A stretch of DNA of 64,000 nt from the NCBI RefSeq assembly GCF_900128725.1, contig NZ_LT667500.1, positions 1-64,000 on the forward strand, written 5' to 3'. The notes below the pieces were generated by a model. That model searched no databases. It was not told where the DNA came from and saw only the letters and a list, made by a program, of their open reading frames with translations. The translations under genes were made by a program, and so were the position numbers. Every line of letters starts with the position of its first letter. Positions within the stretch are counted from its first letter, which is position 1. Source of the stretch: Buchnera aphidicola (lineage in GTDB: Bacteria > Pseudomonadota > Gammaproteobacteria > Enterobacterales > Enterobacteriaceae). Shown here one piece after another: positions 36,394-49,136 of the stretch.

Positions 36394-37608
36394 ATGAAAA
36401 GTAAAAATGTAAAGAACTCAGTTGTTTTAGCTTATTCCGGCGGTTTAGATACTTCAGCTATTATACCGTGGATTAAAGAGAATTATCAACTTAATGTAGT
36501 AGCTTTTGTAGCTGATATAGGTCAATCTCGCAAAGATCTGAAAAATATTAAAGAAAAAGCTATTTCTTCTGGAGCTTCTGATTGCTACATTGCTGACTTA
36601 AGGGATTCTTTTGTAAAAAATTACGTGTTTCCTATGCTAAAAGTAGGAGCTATATATGAAGGGCGTTATTTGTTAGGAACAGCTATTGCAAGGCCTTTAA
36701 TAGCTAAGGCTCAGGTAGATTTTGCTCATACAATCCATGCTATCGGATTAAGCCATGGAGCGACAGGGAAAGGAAATGATCAAGTTCGTTTTGAATGCGC
36801 ATATTCTGCTTTAGATCCTTCTTTGCTGGTTATTGCTCCCTGGAGGGAATGGAGGTTTCGGTCTAGAGAAGATCTATTGGAGTATCTAAAGAAGAAAAAT
36901 ATTGTTACCAGTGTTACTAAAGAAAAAATTTATAGTCGAGATGAAAATATATTTCATGTTTCAACAGAAGGAGGGGTTTTAGAAGATACCTGGCGCGCCC
37001 CCGAAAATCATTGTTGGGTATGGACAAACAGCCCTCATGAAGCTCCTAATGAGTCAGAAAAAATACACTTATATATTGAAAAAGGTTGTGTTATAGAAAT
37101 TAATCATAAACCGGTTAGTCCCTATACATGCCTGAAGCAGTTAAATAAAATAGGTAGAAGGCACGCTATTGGACGCATTGATATTGTAGAAAACCGTTTA
37201 GTAGGTATGAAATCAAGAGGTTGCTATGAAACTCCAGGAGGGACAATTATATACCAGGCTTTAAGGGCGTTAGAGCAGTTAATACTTGATCGAGAAAGCA
37301 TGTATTGGAAAAATAAAATTGCATTAGATATGTCGTCTGTAATATATGATGGTAAATGGTTTACTCCTGTACGTAAGTCTCTTCAAGCGGCCTCTGATGT
37401 ATTATCTGCTGATATTTCAGGAGAAGTGGTTGTAGAGGTATATAAAGGGTCAGTAAATATTTTACAAAAAAGATCGCCAAATGCATTATATTCAGAAGAA
37501 TACGCGACCTTTAGTAAAGACAATGTATATAGTCAAACAGATGCTCATGGTTTTATTCGTTTATTTTCTTTATCGTCACGTATTCGCGCATTAAAAAGCA
37601 AAAAATAA
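36394..37608 (+). CDS. argG: Argininosuccinate synthase
   Basis: Condenses citrulline and aspartate using ATP. 404 residues, the short form usual in most bacteria (E. coli has a longer, distinct form). Visible: the PP-loop AYSGGLDTSAII (about 14-25), GRYLLGTAIARPLIAK, HGATGKGNDQVRFE (about 119-132), CYETPGGTI. All ATP and substrate signatures look intact, in contrast to argB. Twenty-six bases downstream of argB and followed by argH; the three probably form an operon. Confidence 0.97.
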   Translation: MKSKNVKNSVVLAYSGGLDTSAIIPWIKENYQLNVVAFVADIGQSRKDLKNIKEKAISSGASDCYIADLRDSFVKNYVFPMLKVGAIYEGRYLLGTAIARPLIAKAQVDFAHTIHAIGLSHGATGKGNDQVRFECAYSALDPSLLVIAPWREWRFRSREDLLEYLKKKNIVTSVTKEKIYSRDENIFHVSTEGGVLEDTWRAPENHCWVWTNSPHEAPNESEKIHLYIEKGCVIEINHKPVSPYTCLKQLNKIGRRHAIGRIDIVENRLVGMKSRGCYETPGGTIIYQALRALEQLILDRESMYWKNKIALDMSSVIYDGKWFTPVRKSLQAASDVLSADISGEVVVEVYKGSVNILQKRSPNALYSEEYATFSKDNVYSQTDAHGFIRLFSLSSRIRALKSKK

Positions 37609-37654
37609 CAACATATACAAGAAGTATTTATTCGTGATTTTTTGAGGTAATCAT

Positions 37655-39040
37655 ATGTCTCTTTGGGGTGGAAGATTTACTAAAGCATCTAATGTACAAT
37701 TTAAAAAATTTAATAATTCGTTAAGTATAGATTATCGGTTGTTGAAAGATGATATTAAATCCTCAATCGCATGGTCAAAAATATTAGTGACTTCTAATAT
37801 ATTAACTCATCAGGAGCAAGAGTTAATAGAAAAAACGCTGCGCTGGATTCTAAAAAAATATATTAATGATTTCAGTCAAATAATATCTTCAGAAGAAGAG
37901 GATATTCATAGTTGGATAGAAACGGTTTTGATTAAACAATTAGGTGATGTAGGAAAAAAATTATATACCGGAAGAAGCCGTAATGATCAAATTGCGACTG
38001 ATTTAAAGTTATGGTGTAAAAGAAAATCTATCAAAATTCATAAAAAAATTGTTGATCTTCAGAGTAATTTTTTAAATATCGCTTATTTGTATAAAGACGC
38101 CGTTATTCCAGGGTATACTCATTTACAAAAAGCTCAGCCCATTACATTCTCATATTGGTGTTTAGCTTATATTGAAATGCTGGAAAGAGATCGATTACGT
38201 ATATTAGAAGCACAAAAACGTTTAAATAGCTCCCCTTTGGGATCAGGGGCGATTGCAGGTACGTCTTGGGATGTTGACAGACAAAAATTAGCATCAATGA
38301 TGGGATTTGCAAAACCTACCGAAAATGCATTAGACAGCGTATCTGATCGGGATTTTATTATTGACCTCTTGTATGCAGCATCAGCTAGTATGATGCATTT
38401 GTCTAGATTTTCTGAAGATTTAATTTTTTATAATTCCGGAGAGGCAAATTTTATCGAATTATCAGACTCGATCACTTCCGGGTCTTCATTAATGCCTCAA
38501 AAGAAAAATCCAGATATTTTAGAGTTGATTCGCGGGAAATGCAGCGGTGTATATGGTACATTATTTGCTATGTTAACTTTATTAAAAGGTTTACCTTTAT
38601 CTTATAATAAAGATTTTCAAGAAGATAAAAAACATTTATTTCACGGGGTCGATAATTGGATTGCGTGTCTAGAGATGAGTAGTATAGTATTAAGTAATAT
38701 GAAACTAAATAAGTTACGCAGCAGGCAATTAGCTCAAGAAGGCTACAGTAACGCTACTGAACTAGCGGATTACTTGGTAACTAAAGGGATATCATTTAGG
38801 GATTCTCATCATATTGTAGGCAGAGTTGTAATGGAAGCGATTAGTCGCAATAAATATATAGAGCAATTAGATTTGTCTGATTTACAAAAATATTGTTCTC
38901 TTATTAATCAGGATGTATATCAGTGTCTAACATTGGACTCTTGTCTAGAAAAGAGAAACGTTATTGGAGGAGTTTCTTGTTTACAGGTTAATAAGGCGTT
39001 AAATACCGTAAAAAATCGTTTACGTGATTTATATTCATAA
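37655..39040 (+). CDS. argH: Argininosuccinate lyase
   Basis: Cleaves argininosuccinate to arginine and fumarate. 461 residues (457 in E. coli). Visible: MSLWGGRFTK, SEEEDIHSWIE, LYTGRSRNDQIATDLKLW (about 110-127), HLQKAQPITFSYW and the fumarase/lyase signature GSSLMPQKKNPD (about 281-292) with catalytic Ser. Intact. TTTGAGGTAA precedes the ATG. A strong hairpin follows 46 bases after the stop. Confidence 0.97.
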   Translation: MSLWGGRFTKASNVQFKKFNNSLSIDYRLLKDDIKSSIAWSKILVTSNILTHQEQELIEKTLRWILKKYINDFSQIISSEEEDIHSWIETVLIKQLGDVGKKLYTGRSRNDQIATDLKLWCKRKSIKIHKKIVDLQSNFLNIAYLYKDAVIPGYTHLQKAQPITFSYWCLAYIEMLERDRLRILEAQKRLNSSPLGSGAIAGTSWDVDRQKLASMMGFAKPTENALDSVSDRDFIIDLLYAASASMMHLSRFSEDLIFYNSGEANFIELSDSITSGSSLMPQKKNPDILELIRGKCSGVYGTLFAMLTLLKGLPLSYNKDFQEDKKHLFHGVDNWIACLEMSSIVLSNMKLNKLRSRQLAQEGYSNATELADYLVTKGISFRDSHHIVGRVVMEAISRNKYIEQLDLSDLQKYCSLINQDVYQCLTLDSCLEKRNVIGGVSCLQVNKALNTVKNRLRDLYS

Positions 39041-39612
39041 AAATATATTGGGTATAATTATATTGCGTGGTAATAGTATTTTATCAATCACGCGATATTT
39101 TTTATATCGCGTGATATTTTAAATTTAAATACATGTCTAGCACAGAAGATGTTTTTTATGAAAAATACAATCTATTTATTTATACGAGAGCTGTAAAAAT
39201 CTAGTATTATTTATCATTTAATGTTCTGAAAAGTTACATAGATAAAAATTTTTAATTTTTTTATATAATGAATGTTTTATTAATGCCCTCAATAGTAGAG
39301 TTATTTTTCTTTTTTGTGCATTACGGTTAATTAGTAGATTAAATTTTTATTTAAAAAATAAATATTTTTTATATGTATGATACGATTCAGGTTGAAAATA
39401 TTTTTTTATTAAAAAAATTTGTTAAATATATGTCATGCCTATTTAAATATTTAGTTCTTGAAAGAAAATTTAATTTTTGGTATAGGTTGTACGATGGATA
39501 TTAATACGTTTTAGTGTGGTGCTTATTTGTAAAGCATTCGTTGGTAACGATTTTAGGGATTTATTATTTTTTTTATTAGTTATTATTCATCAGCTTTAGC
39601 TATTACTTCTTG
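39041..39612. other. 572-base spacer between argH and rpoD
   Basis: Convergent genes flank this region. Apart from the argH hairpin near the left end it has no recognisable gene; the longest ATG frame on the plus strand, near 39132, is about 23 codons with no family resemblance. Confidence 0.55.
39087..39115 (+). terminator. argH terminator
   Basis: ATCACGCGATAT (39087-39098) and ATATCGCGTGAT (39104-39115) form a perfect 12-bp stem with a five-T loop, followed by ATTTT. ATTGCGTG at 39062-39069 could pair with the left arm instead (one G-U), giving a competing fold. Confidence 0.85.
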
Positions 39613-41457
39613 TTACGAGTTGTCTAAGAATCCTTTTAATATCTCTGAACGACTCGGGTGACGTAGTTTTCGTAATGCTTTAGCTTCAATTTGACGTATT
39701 CTTTCACGAGTCACATCAAATTGTTTTCCGACTTCCTCTAAAGTATGATCAGTATTCATATCAATTCCAAACCTCATCCGTAGTACTTTTGCCTCTCTTT
39801 CTGTTAAACTAGCGAGCACATTATTGGTTATGGCTTTTAGGCTCTCTGAAGTAGCTGATTCTAATGGCAATTCTAAGTTTGTGTCTTCGATAAAATCGCC
39901 CAGATGCGCGTCATTATCTTCTCCAACCGGGGTTTCCATGGAAATTGGTTCTTTGGCAATTTTTAATACTTTTCTAATCTTTTCTTCCGGGATTAACATT
40001 TTTTCTGATAGTTCTTCTGGAGTAGGCTCTCTTCCTATTTCTTGCAGCATCTGTCTAGATATTCTATTTAGTTTATTAATCGTTTCAATCATATGAACAG
40101 GAATTCGTATGGTCCGAGCTTGATCAGCTATTGATCTAGTAATGGCTTGACGTATCCACCAGGTAGCATAAGTAGAGAACTTATATCCTCGTCGATACTC
40201 GAACTTATCAACAGCTTTCATTAACCCAATATTACCTTCTTGGATTAAGTCTAAAAACTGTAATCCGCGGTTAGTATATTTTTTTGCGATTGATATCACC
40301 AACCTTAAATTAGCTTCTACCATTTCTTTTTTTGCACGCTTAGCTCTTTCTTCTCCTAAAGAAATGCGTCGATTGATAGCTTTGATTTGCTGGATTGTTA
40401 ATCCTGTTTTTTTTTCAAGAGCTCGTAAATTTTTCATACCGTTTGATATATTTTTTTTTGATTTATCTATTTTTTCAGACCAAAGTTTTTTTTTTTTAAT
40501 CACTAAAAAAAATTGTTTTTGATTTATTTCGTTGCCTTGAAAGATCTTTAAAAAAATTTTTTTAGGTACTTTACATGTCTCTACACATAAGCTCATGACG
40601 CGTCGTTCTTGTAGCCTTACTTTGTGGATGATTTTTCTCATATTTGATACTAGATACTTAAATTGTTTCGGAGCTAGTCGAAATTGTTTGAATATTTCTG
40701 ATAATTCATGGATGGCTTGTATGGATTTAATATGATCTCTTTTTTTAGTACGTAGAGTGTGATGTGTAATATAATATTGTTTTTTTAATGCTTCAAATTT
40801 CCTTTTAGCTAACTCGGGGTCAATGGAATGATAATCGTCTACGGATGTTTCTGTTTGATTTAAGTTTAATGGGTTTTCTGTGTTGCTGTCATCGGATATA
40901 TTGAGAAATATTTCTTCTTCTAAATGAGGTAATTTTTTTTCTAGATCGGAATCTATAAAACCAATAATTAATTCTGATAATCTTATTTCTCCTAATTGAA
41001 CGCGATCATATTGCTCTATTAGATACAAGATTGTCTCAGGGTATTCGGACACTGAGCTTTGTACCAGGCTAATGCCTGCCTCAATTCTTTTAGCTATTTT
41101 TATTTCCCCCTCTCGAGTTAGCAGCTCTACTGATCCCATCTCCCGCATATACATTCTTACTGGATCCGTGGTTCTACCTAATTCAGTTTCTACGTGAGAT
41201 AAAACCTGACTCGCCGCTTCTACTGTATCTTCCTCTGTGTCTGCAGGGACTTCATTGATAATTAGTTCTTCTACCTCTCTTGCTTCTTCTACAACTTGAA
41301 TACCTAAACTTTTTATCATTTGTATGATTTTTTTAATTTGATCAGAACCAACAAATTTTCCAGGTAAGTGATCGTGTACTTCCGAGTATGTTAAATACCC
41401 CTTTTCTTTTCCGTGAGAGACAAGTAATTTTAACTGCGATTTGTTTTTTTTTTTCAT
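39613..41457 (-). CDS. rpoD: Primary sigma factor sigma-70
   Basis: Housekeeping sigma factor. 614 residues (613 in E. coli). Visible: N-terminal region 1.1, region 1.2 [22 protein letters not shown], region 2 ([62 protein letters not shown]), region 3 and region 4.2 ([30 protein letters not shown]). The nonconserved region between 1.2 and 2.1 is Lys-rich and diverged. In-frame A runs of 11-12 lie at the N-terminus and near 40486-40497. Last gene of the classic rpsU-dnaG-rpoD operon. Confidence 0.98.
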   Translation of the reverse strand: MKKKNKSQLKLLVSHGKEKGYLTYSEVHDHLPGKFVGSDQIKKIIQMIKSLGIQVVEEAREVEELIINEVPADTEEDTVEAASQVLSHVETELGRTTDPVRMYMREMGSVELLTREGEIKIAKRIEAGISLVQSSVSEYPETILYLIEQYDRVQLGEIRLSELIIGFIDSDLEKKLPHLEEEIFLNISDDSNTENPLNLNQTETSVDDYHSIDPELAKRKFEALKKQYYITHHTLRTKKRDHIKSIQAIHELSEIFKQFRLAPKQFKYLVSNMRKIIHKVRLQERRVMSLCVETCKVPKKIFLKIFQGNEINQKQFFLVIKKKKLWSEKIDKSKKNISNGMKNLRALEKKTGLTIQQIKAINRRISLGEERAKRAKKEMVEANLRLVISIAKKYTNRGLQFLDLIQEGNIGLMKAVDKFEYRRGYKFSTYATWWIRQAITRSIADQARTIRIPVHMIETINKLNRISRQMLQEIGREPTPEELSEKMLIPEEKIRKVLKIAKEPISMETPVGEDNDAHLGDFIEDTNLELPLESATSESLKAITNNVLASLTEREAKVLRMRFGIDMNTDHTLEEVGKQFDVTRERIRQIEAKALRKLRHPSRSEILKGFLDNS

Positions 41458-41637
41458 AAAACGATATCCGTTGATATTTAATTAATTTGCTTTTTAAAAA
41501 AAAATACTATATTTTAAAATTATAGTATGTTTAAAGAGAATTATATAAATATTTTTTTAAATCAAGTTGCTGTTTATTTTATTAGACAAGCATTTACCTG
41601 GATGAAGAAGTCGTATGTGCTTTTAGACTTGCAGGGA

Positions 41638-43392
41638 TTAAATATTTTTATGTTTCATTAATTTTTTATTAATATTCCATAATTTTTTTTTTTCTACTAG
41701 TAGTAATCCGTTTTTTTTTTCTAAATCTATTAGTGCTTGATATTGATTTTCTAAATGTTGTATTTTTAGATTATTTACCAGCTCCTTAAATATGTGATTT
41801 ACTTCACATTGCGAAATCATATGATCCCAGGTACTCAAATAGTTAAATATTTTTTCCCATCTAGTATGTCTATAAAACTCAATCAAATGTCCTGTTTTTA
41901 AAATTTTTTTTTGAATAATTAACTGTATTAATTCAAGAAAAATTGTTTTTCCTATAACGTTAAGTTTTTTTATTTTATCAATATCTTTAATTTTTTGAGC
42001 TAATTCCGGGTTTTGTATTATTAAACTCACTAATAGTCTCATAGTAGTAATTTTAATTGGTTTGCTTTTATTAAGGCTCGGTGTATTTGGAGTTATAGAA
42101 AGAAGTTCATGTAATTGATATTTGTCAGAGATACCAATTTTTTTGCCGAGCATATTTCTTAAATAAATTTGTATTATTTTGTTAGGAATTTTTTTTATTA
42201 AAGGAACAGCAAGATTACTAAGTTTAATGCAACCCTGAATAGTATTTAAGTTTATTTTATCAGAAATCATAGCGAATAAAAACGAATATAATGATTCAGC
42301 TGATTTAATTCTTTTTTTAAATTTATCTCGACCTTCTTTAACTAATAAGCTACTTGGATCTTCATTTTTGGGCAGCAAGATAAAGTGGATCGTTTGATAG
42401 TCATATAAAAAGGATAGAGATAAATTTAGTGCAATCCAGTTTGCTTTTTTTCCAGCGTCATCACCATCAAAACAAAATATGATTTGTTGACTGGTTTGAA
42501 ATAATTGTTTTATTTGGTTTTTAGTTACCGTGCTTCCTAATACTGCAACTGAATTATTTATATTAAACTGGGCTAATGTAATGACGTCTAAATATCCCTC
42601 GACTACCAGTATTTGTTTGGGCTTAGGGTTTTTACAATATAGTTCATATATGCCATACAGGTTATTTTTTTTATGAAAAGTAATTGTTTCGGATGAATTT
42701 ATATATTTAGGATATATTTGTTTGTTAAAAGCCCTGCCTCCAAATCCTAAGGTTTTTCCATACTTGTCTCTAATGGGAAAAATAATTCTTTCTTTGAATA
42801 GATCGTACGGTGTTTTATGTGTGCGCGTAACGCTCACGCCGCAATCTATTATGACTGATTGATTTTTGCTTTTTTTTTGAATATAATTTGTAATTTGGTA
42901 GTGATCTGACGTCGCAAACCCTAAAGAAAACTTTTTCATTATTTTTTTTTTAATACCGCGTTGTCTGAGGTATTGATATGCTGCGTTTGGTTTAACAAAT
43001 AAGTTTTTTTTATAAATTTTTTTTATTTCATTCAAAATAAGATAAATATTTTTTTTATAAATATATTTTTTTTCTAATTCGCGGTCATTATTATTTTTTA
43101 GTACTTTTATTCCATGTAATTCTGCTAGTGTAGTAATGCTTTTTATAAAGTTTAATTTTTCGTATTTCATCAAGAAGTCTATGGAATTTCCATGTATTTG
43201 GCATCCAAAGCAATAAAAAAATTGTTTTTCTGAGCTTACTATAAACGAAGGTGTTTTTTCTTGATGAAACGGGCATAATGCTTTATGGTTATTACCGGTT
43301 TTGTGTAAGGTAATATAACTGCTAATTAGTTCAACTATATCGGTTCTCTCTATTAGCTCATGAATAAAGTTTTGAGGAATTTTTTTATACAT
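41638..43392 (-). CDS. dnaG: DNA primase
   Basis: Makes RNA primers for replication, recruited by DnaB. 584 residues (581 in E. coli). Visible: N-terminal zinc-binding site CPFHQEKTPSF with YCFGC (about 41-65), the Toprim catalytic core with VVEGYLDVITLAQ (about 267) and FCFDGDDAGKKA (about 308), and a diverged C-terminal helicase-binding domain. Middle gene of rpsU-dnaG-rpoD. In E. coli an internal dnaG heat-shock promoter serves rpoD; I did not find one by eye. Confidence 0.97.
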   Translation of the reverse strand: MYKKIPQNFIHELIERTDIVELISSYITLHKTGNNHKALCPFHQEKTPSFIVSSEKQFFYCFGCQIHGNSIDFLMKYEKLNFIKSITTLAELHGIKVLKNNNDRELEKKYIYKKNIYLILNEIKKIYKKNLFVKPNAAYQYLRQRGIKKKIMKKFSLGFATSDHYQITNYIQKKSKNQSVIIDCGVSVTRTHKTPYDLFKERIIFPIRDKYGKTLGFGGRAFNKQIYPKYINSSETITFHKKNNLYGIYELYCKNPKPKQILVVEGYLDVITLAQFNINNSVAVLGSTVTKNQIKQLFQTSQQIIFCFDGDDAGKKANWIALNLSLSFLYDYQTIHFILLPKNEDPSSLLVKEGRDKFKKRIKSAESLYSFLFAMISDKINLNTIQGCIKLSNLAVPLIKKIPNKIIQIYLRNMLGKKIGISDKYQLHELLSITPNTPSLNKSKPIKITTMRLLVSLIIQNPELAQKIKDIDKIKKLNVIGKTIFLELIQLIIQKKILKTGHLIEFYRHTRWEKIFNYLSTWDHMISQCEVNHIFKELVNNLKIQHLENQYQALIDLEKKNGLLLVEKKKLWNINKKLMKHKNI

Positions 43393-43486
43393 TTTTTTTA
43401 ATTATCATATATTTTTAATCTGTTGACCGCTATTATTATGAAAAATATACGGTCTCAGTATTTTAGAATATAGGAACTGTTATTTA

Positions 43487-43702
43487 TTAGTACATGCGTA
43501 TGCGTTTTGATGTTTCGCGCGCTAGTTTTTTTGATAATCTCTTTATCGCAGAAGCTTTGGCTCTTTTTCGTTCTGTAGTAGGTTTTTCATAAAATTCTCT
43601 TCTTCTTATTTCTGATAGTATACCAGCTTTTTCACAGGATCGCTTGAATCGTCTTAACGCTACATCGAAGGGTTCGTTGTCTCTAATTTTAATTATCGGC
43701 AT
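43487..43702 (-). CDS. rpsU: 30S ribosomal protein S21
   Basis: Small basic 30S protein involved in initiation. 71 residues from the ATG at 43702, exactly the E. coli length; the frame also has an ATG four codons upstream. It begins [21 protein letters not shown], continues [25 protein letters not shown], and ends KRIRMY. First gene of the operon with dnaG and rpoD, 94 bases before dnaG. Confidence 0.97.
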   Translation of the reverse strand: MPIIKIRDNEPFDVALRRFKRSCEKAGILSEIRRREFYEKPTTERKRAKASAIKRLSKKLARETSKRIRMY

Positions 43703-43924
43703 AGTGTTTTCCATGAGAAGTATATTTTTTTAAATTATTGTTTTATATGTTAAGATAACCATATAAATGTTAGTATATAGTGTATATAGGTTATTTTTAT
43801 CTTTTTTATGAGTATAAAAGTTTTTATTTTTATAATTATATCATATTTAGATCAGATAAATTATGAGTTCAATGGTCGCTATTAAATAAATTTTTATTAT
43901 ACTAATCTTATTTGCGGAATAGTT

Positions 43925-44956
43925 ATGCGTATATTGGGTATAGAAACATCTTGCGACGATACTTCAGTAGCTATTTATGACGAACAACGTGGATTGGTTT
44001 TTCATTCAACCTTACATCAAAATCACGTTCACGCCAAGTTTAAGGGAATAGTCCCTGAATTAGCGGCTCGATCTCATTTAAATCAATTATTATTTTTGAT
44101 TAAAAAAATTTTTCTTAAATATCCCTTGAAACAAAATACTAATGTTAACAACAATGGTTTTCATGCCATCGCATACACTATTGGGCCGGGTCTTGCTAGT
44201 TCATTGTTAGTAGGAGCGACAATAGCTGGATCAATATCTTTAGCGCTGAATATTCCGTGTATTTTTATCAATCACCTGGAAGGACACTTATTATCTGTAA
44301 TGCTATCTTCTTTAGAAGATCCTTTTCCTTGTTTGGTTTTATTGGTTTCGGGAGCGAATACGCAATTAATTTGTGCGCAGAGTTTGGGTCAATATATAAT
44401 TTTAGGAAATACCCGTGATGATTCTGCAGGCAATGTATTTGATTACACGGCAAAATTACTAGATTTAGGGTTTCCTGGTGGAAAAAAGTTATCAGATTTA
44501 GCTCAAAATGGTCAATCTAGAAAATATATTTTTCCCCGCCCGATGACTAAATATGCTAGTTTAAATTTCAGTTTTTCTGGATTAAAAACGCATGTAAGGA
44601 AAATAATTTTAAATAGTTCAAAATCTTTACAGGAAAAATCAAATATAGCGAGGTCTCTTGAAGAAGCAATAGTCGAGACATTAATTGTCAAATGTGAATT
44701 AGCTATTCAGAAAACCAACTTAAAAAATTTTTTAGTTTGCGGAGGAGTAAGTGCTAATCACTTGTTGAGAAAAAGAATAAAAAATTTAATTCAATCTTAT
44801 GGGGGGAAGTGTTTTTTTCCTAAAAAAAAATTTTGTACTGATAATGCGGCAATGATTGCCTATACAGGCTTTTTAAAGTATAAATCAGGGGTTTTTTGTC
44901 GTCACCCTACTATTGTCGTGAATCCTAATTTGTTGATTAATGAAACAATAATTTAA
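43925..44956 (+). CDS. tsaD: tRNA threonylcarbamoyladenosine synthase subunit TsaD
   Basis: Catalytic subunit for t6A37 in tRNAs reading ANN codons (Thr and Lys tRNAs are in this window). 343 residues (337 in E. coli). Visible: MRILGIETSCDDTSVA, IVPELAARSHLNQLL, YTIGPGLASSLLVGA, the metal-binding His pair in NHLEGHLLS (about 117-125), DDSAGNVFDYTAKLLDLGFPGG, and CTDNAAMIAYTG. Divergent from rpsU, as in E. coli. Partners TsaB, TsaC and TsaE are not in this window. Confidence 0.97.
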   Translation: MRILGIETSCDDTSVAIYDEQRGLVFHSTLHQNHVHAKFKGIVPELAARSHLNQLLFLIKKIFLKYPLKQNTNVNNNGFHAIAYTIGPGLASSLLVGATIAGSISLALNIPCIFINHLEGHLLSVMLSSLEDPFPCLVLLVSGANTQLICAQSLGQYIILGNTRDDSAGNVFDYTAKLLDLGFPGGKKLSDLAQNGQSRKYIFPRPMTKYASLNFSFSGLKTHVRKIILNSSKSLQEKSNIARSLEEAIVETLIVKCELAIQKTNLKNFLVCGGVSANHLLRKRIKNLIQSYGGKCFFPKKKFCTDNAAMIAYTGFLKYKSGVFCRHPTIVVNPNLLINETII

Positions 44957-45132
44957 TTTTTTATTTTTTTTAGCGCAGATTGGATTATATATACAGATAT
45001 TATATAGTATAATTAAAAAAACAAGATTTGCTTCTTGATGAAAAACTATTAATTCCTTATGCTCATATTCATGATCTTTTGTGATGAGGTTTCTGTTACA
45101 TACACGAATATTTCTTTTATTTTTTATTTAAA

Positions 45133-46368
45133 ATGGATGCGGTTTTGAAAATTTACTTGGTAGGGGGTTATATACGAGATCGTTTATTAGGTTTTCCAGC
45201 AAATGATCGCGACTGGGTTGTTGTTGGTTCTACCCCTAAAAAAATGTTACAACAAAAATATCAGCAGGTAGGTCGAGATTTTCCTGTTTTTATACATCCG
45301 GTTACGCATGAAGAATATGCTTTAGCTAGAACAGAAAAAAAAAGCGGAGTAGGATATTCGGGTTTTTTATTTAATTTTTCTCCTAAGATTACTTTAAAGG
45401 AAGATTTAATTAGGCGGGATTTAACTATAAATGCTATTGCCCAAGATGAAAATGGTAAAATTATTGATTTATTTAATGGTCAACAAGATTTAAAAAACAG
45501 AGTCTTACGACATATTTCGGATTCTTTTAAAGAAGATCCGTTAAGAGTCTTAAGGGTTGCTCGGTTTGCGGCTGCTTTATCGAATCTAGGTTTTTATATT
45601 GCTCATAAAACATTATGCTTGATGAAAAAGATATGCAATAGTGGAGAGTTATTATATTTAACTCCTGAAAGGGTGTGGAGGGAAACTTGTAAAGGTTTAA
45701 GTGTTTCTCGTCCTCATGTATATTTCCAGGTATTACATCGCTGTAATGCTTTAATATATTTATTCCCAGAAATAAATTTTTTTATAAATAACTGTTATAT
45801 ATTTAATTATAATGCCCGACGCCTTTCTATTATAAAATACAGCTTTATGGAGTTGTCTAGAATTTCCAAGTTTACTAGCAATATACATATAAGGTTATCT
45901 TATTTTTTACAGTTTTTTAGCCATATTTATTATATTTCAATATTTAAGATACAGAATACTTTTTTTGATGATAAACCGGTTTGTTTTTTACGAAGTTTAT
46001 TAAAAAGATTAAGGGCTCCATTAGAAACACAGAGATTATCATTTGCTCTATGTGGCTTTCATAATTTTTTACAAACTATTGAACATCAAAGCTCGGAGTT
46101 AATAATTAATTTTTTTAATATTATTGATGTTTGGCGAAATCCAAAGAGAGTAGATCAATTAAAGTATTTAAATTTTTATTCAATCGGAGTTTATAAAAAA
46201 ATCAAGAATCATATTTTATTAGGTCGATTATTGCAGTCTATGTTTTTTATTGTAAAGGATGTATCTATTCATTCATTTAAAGTCAAAAATGCTTTTCAGG
46301 GTATCAAAATAAGAAACGAGTTATATCGTTTGAGAGTGAAACTTTTAAAGCAATGGAGAAAAAGGTAA
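45133..46368 (+). CDS. cca: CCA-adding tRNA nucleotidyltransferase, HD domain eroded
   Basis: Adds or repairs the 3' CCA of tRNAs. 411 residues (412 in E. coli). The N-terminal nucleotidyltransferase domain is well conserved: [24 protein letters not shown] (catalytic Asp pair), [35 protein letters not shown]. In the C-terminal half the E. coli HD phosphohydrolase motif (CHDLGKG) is replaced by residues without His-Asp (around FFSHIYY), while the extreme C-terminus ([13 protein letters not shown]) still aligns. CCA addition should remain, the phosphatase/phosphodiesterase activity should not. Five of the six other tRNAs... in detail, only tRNA-Val here encodes CCA, so this activity is needed. 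Confidence 0.93.
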   Translation: MDAVLKIYLVGGYIRDRLLGFPANDRDWVVVGSTPKKMLQQKYQQVGRDFPVFIHPVTHEEYALARTEKKSGVGYSGFLFNFSPKITLKEDLIRRDLTINAIAQDENGKIIDLFNGQQDLKNRVLRHISDSFKEDPLRVLRVARFAAALSNLGFYIAHKTLCLMKKICNSGELLYLTPERVWRETCKGLSVSRPHVYFQVLHRCNALIYLFPEINFFINNCYIFNYNARRLSIIKYSFMELSRISKFTSNIHIRLSYFLQFFSHIYYISIFKIQNTFFDDKPVCFLRSLLKRLRAPLETQRLSFALCGFHNFLQTIEHQSSELIINFFNIIDVWRNPKRVDQLKYLNFYSIGVYKKIKNHILLGRLLQSMFFIVKDVSIHSFKVKNAFQGIKIRNELYRLRVKLLKQWRKR

Positions 46369-48765
<2,397 letters not shown>

Positions 48766-48815
48766 GGTAAAAGAATATGCTGAATGAAGTATGCTGACAT
48801 AGTTTTTATAGTTTT

Positions 48816-48888
48816 TGGGTCGTGCAGGATTTGAACCTGCGACCAATTGATTAAAAGTCAACTGCTCTACCGGCTGAGCTAACGACCC
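48816..48888 (-). tRNA. tRNA-Lys (TTT)
   Basis: Acceptor GGGTCGT/ACGACCC perfectly paired, D arm AGCTCAGCCGGTAGAGC, anticodon TTT in CTTTTAA, T arm GCAGG TTCAAAT CCTGC, discriminator A, CCA not encoded. Substrate for MnmE/MnmG and TsaD, both encoded in this window. Confidence 0.97.
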
Positions 48889-48908
48889 GATGGAATATAT
48901 ATTTCTGG

Positions 48909-48981
48909 TAGGTGATGACGGATTTGAACCGCCGACCCTCTCCGTGTAAAGGAGACGCTCTGCCACCTGAGCTAATCACCC
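48909..48981 (-). tRNA. tRNA-Val (TAC)
   Basis: Matches E. coli valT: anticodon TAC in TTTACAC, D arm AGCTCAGGTGGCAGAGC, T arm GGCGG TTCAAAT CCGTC. The first acceptor pair is G1-U72 (GGGTGAT against ATCACCT). After discriminator A the genome reads CCA (48906-48908), the only encoded CCA among the tRNAs here. Confidence 0.96.
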
Positions 48982-49136
48982 TTTTAATCTCATGTTATAT
49001 TATATGATTAGACGGACTATCCGTCAATACATATTTAATACATAATCGCTCCTTCAGTTAAAAATATATAAATATTCGATTATGAGGGTTTTTACAGTTT
49101 TAATAATATTAATTTTTTTAAACCGAGAGCGTGCAT

